Source: an uncultured Eubacteriales bacterium
GTDB lineage: Bacteria; Bacillota; Clostridia; UBA1381
Direction: 5' to 3'
DNA length: 16,897 bases
Assembly: GCA_905199755.1 (NCBI GenBank)
Contig: CAJKHT010000060.1
Coordinates: 1-16,897 of the forward strand
Below, piece after piece: positions 14,994 through 16,897 of this stretch. The notes beneath the pieces were generated by a model. The model worked only from the letters and a program-made list of their open reading frames with translations. It was not told where the DNA came from and searched no databases. How positions within the stretch are numbered: the first letter of the stretch is position 1; each line of letters opens with the position of its first letter. The translations under genes and the position numbers were made by a program.

Positions 14994-15023
14994 AAAAAAG
15001 ACGGCATAACATAAAATACCGTC
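14994..15023 (-). terminator. Terminator-like attenuator 1 in the speD leader
   Basis: On the minus strand GACGGTAT pairs with ATGCCGTC (8 bp, one G-T wobble, 8-nt loop), followed by six T. It lies about 165 nt after the leader promoter and before the 34-codon frame. It could end a short RNA made from that promoter or act as a first attenuator. A weak promoter-like pair just downstream (TTGATG 14990-14995, TATTAT 14969-14974, 15-bp spacer) leaves the two-transcript alternative open. Confidence 0.6.
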
Positions 15024-15042
15024 AAAAAATAGGGATGCTGCT

Positions 15043-15138
15043 TTATTTGTTTACAAATTTATACTGTACATGATACGGATATTCCGTTTTTTTCAGTAAA
15101 TAACAACCCCTTAAAATAATAAAAATACGGTATTTCAT
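15043..15138 (-). CDS. Candidate 31-codon first leader frame
   Basis: The frame begins at ATG 15138 and stops at TAA 15043-15045, 20 bp before terminator-like hairpin 1. The peptide starts MKYRIFII, is rich in Lys and Tyr, and ends YPYHVQYKFVNK. The only ribosome binding candidate is GGCGG, 8 nt upstream, which is also the 3' arm of the hairpin at 15148-15180 and would be hidden when that hairpin forms. This may be a leader frame controlled by the hairpin, or simply an open stretch of untranslated RNA. Confidence 0.25.
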   Translation of the reverse strand: MKYRIFIILRGCYLLKKTEYPYHVQYKFVNK

Positions 15139-15147
15139 AATTACTAC

Positions 15148-15180
15148 CGCCGCACCGTGCGTTACATAAGCACAGCGGCG
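15148..15180 (-). promoter_or_regulatory. GC-rich hairpin at the 5' end of the speD leader
   Basis: The stem CGCCGC / GCGGCG is extended by GTGC / GCAC around a 9-nt loop, with a small asymmetric internal loop. It lies immediately after the expected transcription start (about 15188). It is much more GC-rich than its surroundings, has no U-tail, and may protect the 5' end, hide the GGCGG after it, or form part of a ligand-sensing fold. I do not recognise a known riboswitch. Confidence 0.55.
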
Positions 15181-15194
15181 TTCGACACCTATAT

Positions 15195-15223
15195 ATAATA
15201 CTCTTTTTTTTTCAAAATGTCAA
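15195..15223 (-). promoter_or_regulatory. Sigma-A promoter of the polyamine operon
   Basis: On the minus strand TTGACA (15218-15223) and TATTAT (15195-15200) are separated by exactly 17 bp, including an A9 tract. Transcription should start near 15188, about 530 nt before speD. A strong promoter with such a long leader fits regulation after initiation. Confidence 0.8.
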
Positions 15224-15257
15224 TACCTTTTTCGTATTTTATAAAAACAATTTGCGC

Positions 15258-15306
15258 TGCGGTATATTTTGCGTAAAAAAACGGTAATGCCGCAAAATAT
15301 ACCGCA
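15258..15306. repeat. Perfect 16-bp inverted repeat after the cupin gene
   Basis: The arms 15258-15273 and 15291-15306 are exact reverse complements (TGCGGTATATTTTGCG) around a 17-nt loop. On the minus strand the loop contains TACCG followed by seven T, and the left part of the stem contains CGGTA. A smaller terminator hairpin, CGGTA...TACCG-T7, can therefore form instead of the long stem. The element starts 12 nt after the cupin stop codon and probably includes its terminator. Confidence 0.7.
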
Positions 15307-15318
15307 TAAAATTTCCTC

Positions 15319-15648
15319 TTAAAATACGACAACCAAAAGCATTTTGAAGTTTTCCTCGCCGTACACCGCATGCGGATGCTTTGCCGGCATTACAATCGAG
15401 TCGCCCTCGGTAAGGATATACTCCGTTCCGTCGATTGTTACCCTGCCCTTGCCGTCGATACAGGTGACAAATGCGTCTCCGCCCGACTCATGCGTGCTGA
15501 TTTCCTCGCCCTGCGAAAACGCAAACAGCGTAATGCTCACGGCTGTGTTCTGCACAAGAGTTTTGCTCACGATTTGTCCGTCCTGATAAGAAACCTCGTC
15601 CTTAAGCTTTAAAACCTCCGCTTTGTTTATGTTTTTCATTATTTCCAT
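15319..15648 (-). CDS. Small single-domain cupin protein
   Basis: This is a 109-residue protein of the cupin_2 type, a compact beta-barrel that usually binds a metal ion. Motif 1 is recognisable around residues 47-68 (GEEISTHESGGDA, His53 and Glu54) and motif 2 around 82-97 (GDSIVMPAKHPHAVYG, His91 and His93). The start at 15648 is chosen because GAAAGGAAAG precedes it by about 8 nt; a longer reading from 15723 would run over the gap and has no such site. A TATAAT box at 15685-15690, without a good -35 box, may give it its own transcript, and read-through from the Nudix gene 71 bp upstream is possible. Such cupins are often ligand sensors or isomerases. No substrate can be named. Confidence 0.85.
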   Translation of the reverse strand: MEIMKNINKAEVLKLKDEVSYQDGQIVSKTLVQNTAVSITLFAFSQGEEISTHESGGDAFVTCIDGKGRVTIDGTEYILTEGDSIVMPAKHPHAVYGEENFKMLLVVVF

Positions 15649-15719
15649 AATATATCTTTCCTTTCTGTTTCGGAATATAAATTTATTATACCGCATTTTT
15701 TGAAAATAACGCGTAAAAA

Positions 15720-16343
15720 TCAATCAAACCGAGTCTGCCAGTCCGCATCGGCATGAGCCTCAAAGCACATTTTTATCTGTTCCCTGCTCGTTTTTTCCTC
15801 CGCAAGCTTGTCGGGCAGCTCATCGGGCGCAAAATATTTTATTTCCGTTGTTTCCGAATTTTCCTTAAAGCTTCCGCCCGTGACATTGCACAGCACAAAA
15901 ACCTTGCACACACCGTAAGCATATACCGGAGTGTTATGCTTGTTCCTGTCCTGAACGGCTATCAGCTTAACCGCCTCAGCCTCCAGTCCCGTTTCCTCTC
16001 TGACCTCTTTTAACGTGTTTGACTCAACCGACTCCAGAACATCACACCAGCCGCCGGGGAGCGACCATGTTCCGTTGTTTTCATGCACCAGAAGTATTTT
16101 GCCGTCCCTGAATATCGCCGCGCGCGTATCGAGCTTGGGTGTCTGGTAGCCTGTTTCGTTGCAGAATAAATCCTTTACCTTTTCGGGCGGAATATCCGAT
16201 TTTTCGCTTATCATCTCCGCCGCTATTTCCCGCAAACGCTCATATCTTTCAATATCGTATACATTATCCGTGTATGCAAGCCCCGCCTGTGCAAGGCTCT
16301 GTATTTCAATTGCCCATGAAAGCCATTTTTCCATGTTTTCCAT
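15720..16343 (-). CDS. Nudix hydrolase with N-terminal Nudix_N_2-type domain
   Basis: This 207-residue pyrophosphatase of the Nudix superfamily hydrolyses nucleoside diphosphates linked to another group; ADP-ribose or a similar sugar nucleotide is typical for this architecture in Firmicutes. Residues 1-65 form a helical N-terminal domain (WAIEIQSLAQAGLAYT...YDIERYERLREIA). The Nudix box is at 98-120, GWCDVLES...KEVREETGL, following G-x5-E-x7-[RK]-E-x-x-E-E-x-G, with Lys112 in place of the first Arg and the metal-binding Glu113, Glu116 and Glu117 present. AGGAGG lies about 7 nt before the ATG. It has its own promoter and lies between the origin-like region and the cupin gene. Confidence 0.9.
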   Translation of the reverse strand: MENMEKWLSWAIEIQSLAQAGLAYTDNVYDIERYERLREIAAEMISEKSDIPPEKVKDLFCNETGYQTPKLDTRAAIFRDGKILLVHENNGTWSLPGGWCDVLESVESNTLKEVREETGLEAEAVKLIAVQDRNKHNTPVYAYGVCKVFVLCNVTGGSFKENSETTEIKYFAPDELPDKLAEEKTSREQIKMCFEAHADADWQTRFD

Positions 16344-16374
16344 TATAATACCTCCTGCCGAAAATATCCTTTAA

Positions 16375-16403
16375 ATTATATCACGTATGAGGAAAAAAAG
16401 CAA
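16375..16403 (-). promoter_or_regulatory. Promoter of the Nudix hydrolase gene
   Basis: On the minus strand TTGCTT (16398-16403), a 17-bp spacer and TATAAT (16375-16380) lie about 30 nt before the start codon. Confidence 0.65.
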
Positions 16404-16449
16404 ACACATCATAAATTTCCAATTTATGTAAAGAAATTATTTTCTGCAC

Positions 16450-16753
16450 TTATCCCACAAATTATTCACATGGTGTTGATAACTTTTTCGGCAAAAAACG
16501 GCATAAAATCAAGGTTTTTTTAAAAAACAGGTAAAATTATCCTCACAACGGGGGAAAAAATGTAAAAAAGTATAATAATTATATGTAAACCTTTCCCAAA
16601 CCGCATTTTTACGTGAAGTTGTCCACATTTTAAATTAACGCACAGGTGTGGATAACTTTGTGGATAGTGTGGATAACTCGCATTGATTTGAGATTTTAAG
16701 CCGAAACGGGTGTGGATAACTTTATTTTTGCCGTGTTTATATTTTGTTGATAA
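16450..16753. other. oriC: Probable replication origin (DnaA-box cluster)
   Basis: Three exact DnaA boxes, TGTGGATAA, occur at 16647-16655, 16668-16676 and 16711-16719. Boxes with one mismatch occur at 16462-16470 (TTATTCACA), 16474-16482 and 16745-16753 (TGTTGATAA), 16619-16627 (TTGTCCACA) and 16659-16667 (TGTGGATAG); TTATCCCACA at 16450 is a near-box. The array 16647-16676 is tightly packed (start spacing 12 and 9 bp) on one strand, and AT-rich DNA suited to unwinding follows to 16830. In Firmicutes such clusters flank dnaA, so dnaA is expected to the right. The usual rpmH is not seen on the left; the Nudix gene is there instead. No gene is supported from 16344 to the window end. Confidence 0.82.
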
Positions 16754-16762
16754 AATGATACG

Positions 16763-16796
16763 AAGTTTACATAATTCATAAGAAAAATGTAAACTT
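16763..16796. repeat. 10-bp inverted repeat in the AT-rich part of the origin region
   Basis: AAGTTTACAT (16763-16772) and ATGTAAACTT (16787-16796) are exact reverse complements 14 bp apart. The core ATGTAAA also occurs at 16426 and 16583. It may be a binding site for an origin or dnaA regulator, or a cruciform-prone element. Confidence 0.55.
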
Positions 16797-16852
16797 TTAT
16801 ACTGCGAAATTTTTTTTAAAAATCCGATATGATACGGTAAAATAAAATGTAT

Positions 16853-16861
16853 TGATATAAT
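16853..16861 (+). promoter_or_regulatory. Possible extended -10 promoter reading out to the right
   Basis: TGATATAAT is an extended -10 element (TG-N-TATAAT). The hexamer 17 bp upstream (TACGGT) is a poor -35 box. Its position after the DnaA boxes would fit a dnaA promoter whose gene lies beyond the window. Confidence 0.4.
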
Positions 16862-16897
16862 ACATGTGAACCAAAAAAATAGAAAATCAAAATTCAA

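Noticed and set aside
15239..15307. 22-codon frame after the cupin gene with GAGGAAA upstream
   Set aside because: It coincides almost exactly with the perfect inverted repeat, which better explains the sequence; the apparent ribosome binding site overlaps the area just after the cupin stop.
16520..16897. 125-codon minus-strand frame through the DnaA-box region
   Set aside because: It lacks a supported start, is open at the window edge, has composition typical of AT-rich intergenic DNA, and overlaps the origin elements.

Overview
The window looks like a chromosomal segment of a Gram-positive Clostridia-type bacterium (Bacillota). The grounds are sigma-A promoters with near-consensus boxes and 17-bp spacers, strong AGGAGG-like ribosome binding sites, U-tailed intrinsic terminators, an SLH-domain surface protein, and spermidine and trehalase-family enzymes closest in style to those of Firmicutes. 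The species cannot be fixed from the sequence alone. The right end (about 16450-16753) carries a cluster of DnaA boxes next to AT-rich DNA, so the window probably ends at or near the replication origin, with dnaA expected just beyond it. Ten of the thirteen main genes run leftward, away from this origin, as expected for leading-strand genes.

Layout, left to right. (1) 128-3255: a strong promoter, a 1004-residue secreted SLH-domain protein and a bidirectional terminator. (2) 3265-5406, minus: a GH36 alpha-galactosidase with its own promoter. (3) 5552-7840, plus: a promoter, a 106-nt multi-hairpin leader element, tcdA (tRNA t6A dehydratase), a second promoter overlapping the tcdA stop, and a compact cytoplasmic GH37 trehalase-like enzyme, closed by a convergent terminator. 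(4) 7842-8705, minus: an EamA-type ten-helix transporter. (5) 8773-14658, minus: a tightly packed polyamine operon, in transcription order speD, arginine decarboxylase, speE, speB, carboxy(nor)spermidine dehydrogenase, nspC. (6) 14659-15223: its long 5' leader. (7) 15319-16343, minus: a small cupin and a Nudix hydrolase. (8) 16376-16897: the Nudix promoter and the origin-like region.

The polyamine operon is complete from arginine to triamine: arginine to agmatine (ADC), agmatine to putrescine (SpeB), then two different aminopropylation routes side by side. One uses decarboxylated S-adenosylmethionine (SpeD and SpeE). The other uses aspartate semialdehyde through carboxyspermidine (the saccharopine-dehydrogenase-like enzyme and NspC). 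Having both routes in one transcription unit is the main metabolic point of interest.

The most unusual stretch is the roughly 530-nt leader of this operon. It starts from a consensus promoter (TTGACA, 17 bp, TATTAT) and contains two intrinsic-terminator-like hairpins pointing toward speD, three candidate short reading frames (31, 34 and 31 codons) and short segments able to pair in alternative ways. The 34-codon frame has a strong ribosome binding site, is Cys/His-rich and ends in a way that recalls the ornithine-sensing SpeFL arrest peptide of enterobacteria. The last short frame overlaps the speD start codon as ATGA. This suggests translation-coupled attenuation of polyamine synthesis. That is an inference, but the parts are visible in the sequence.
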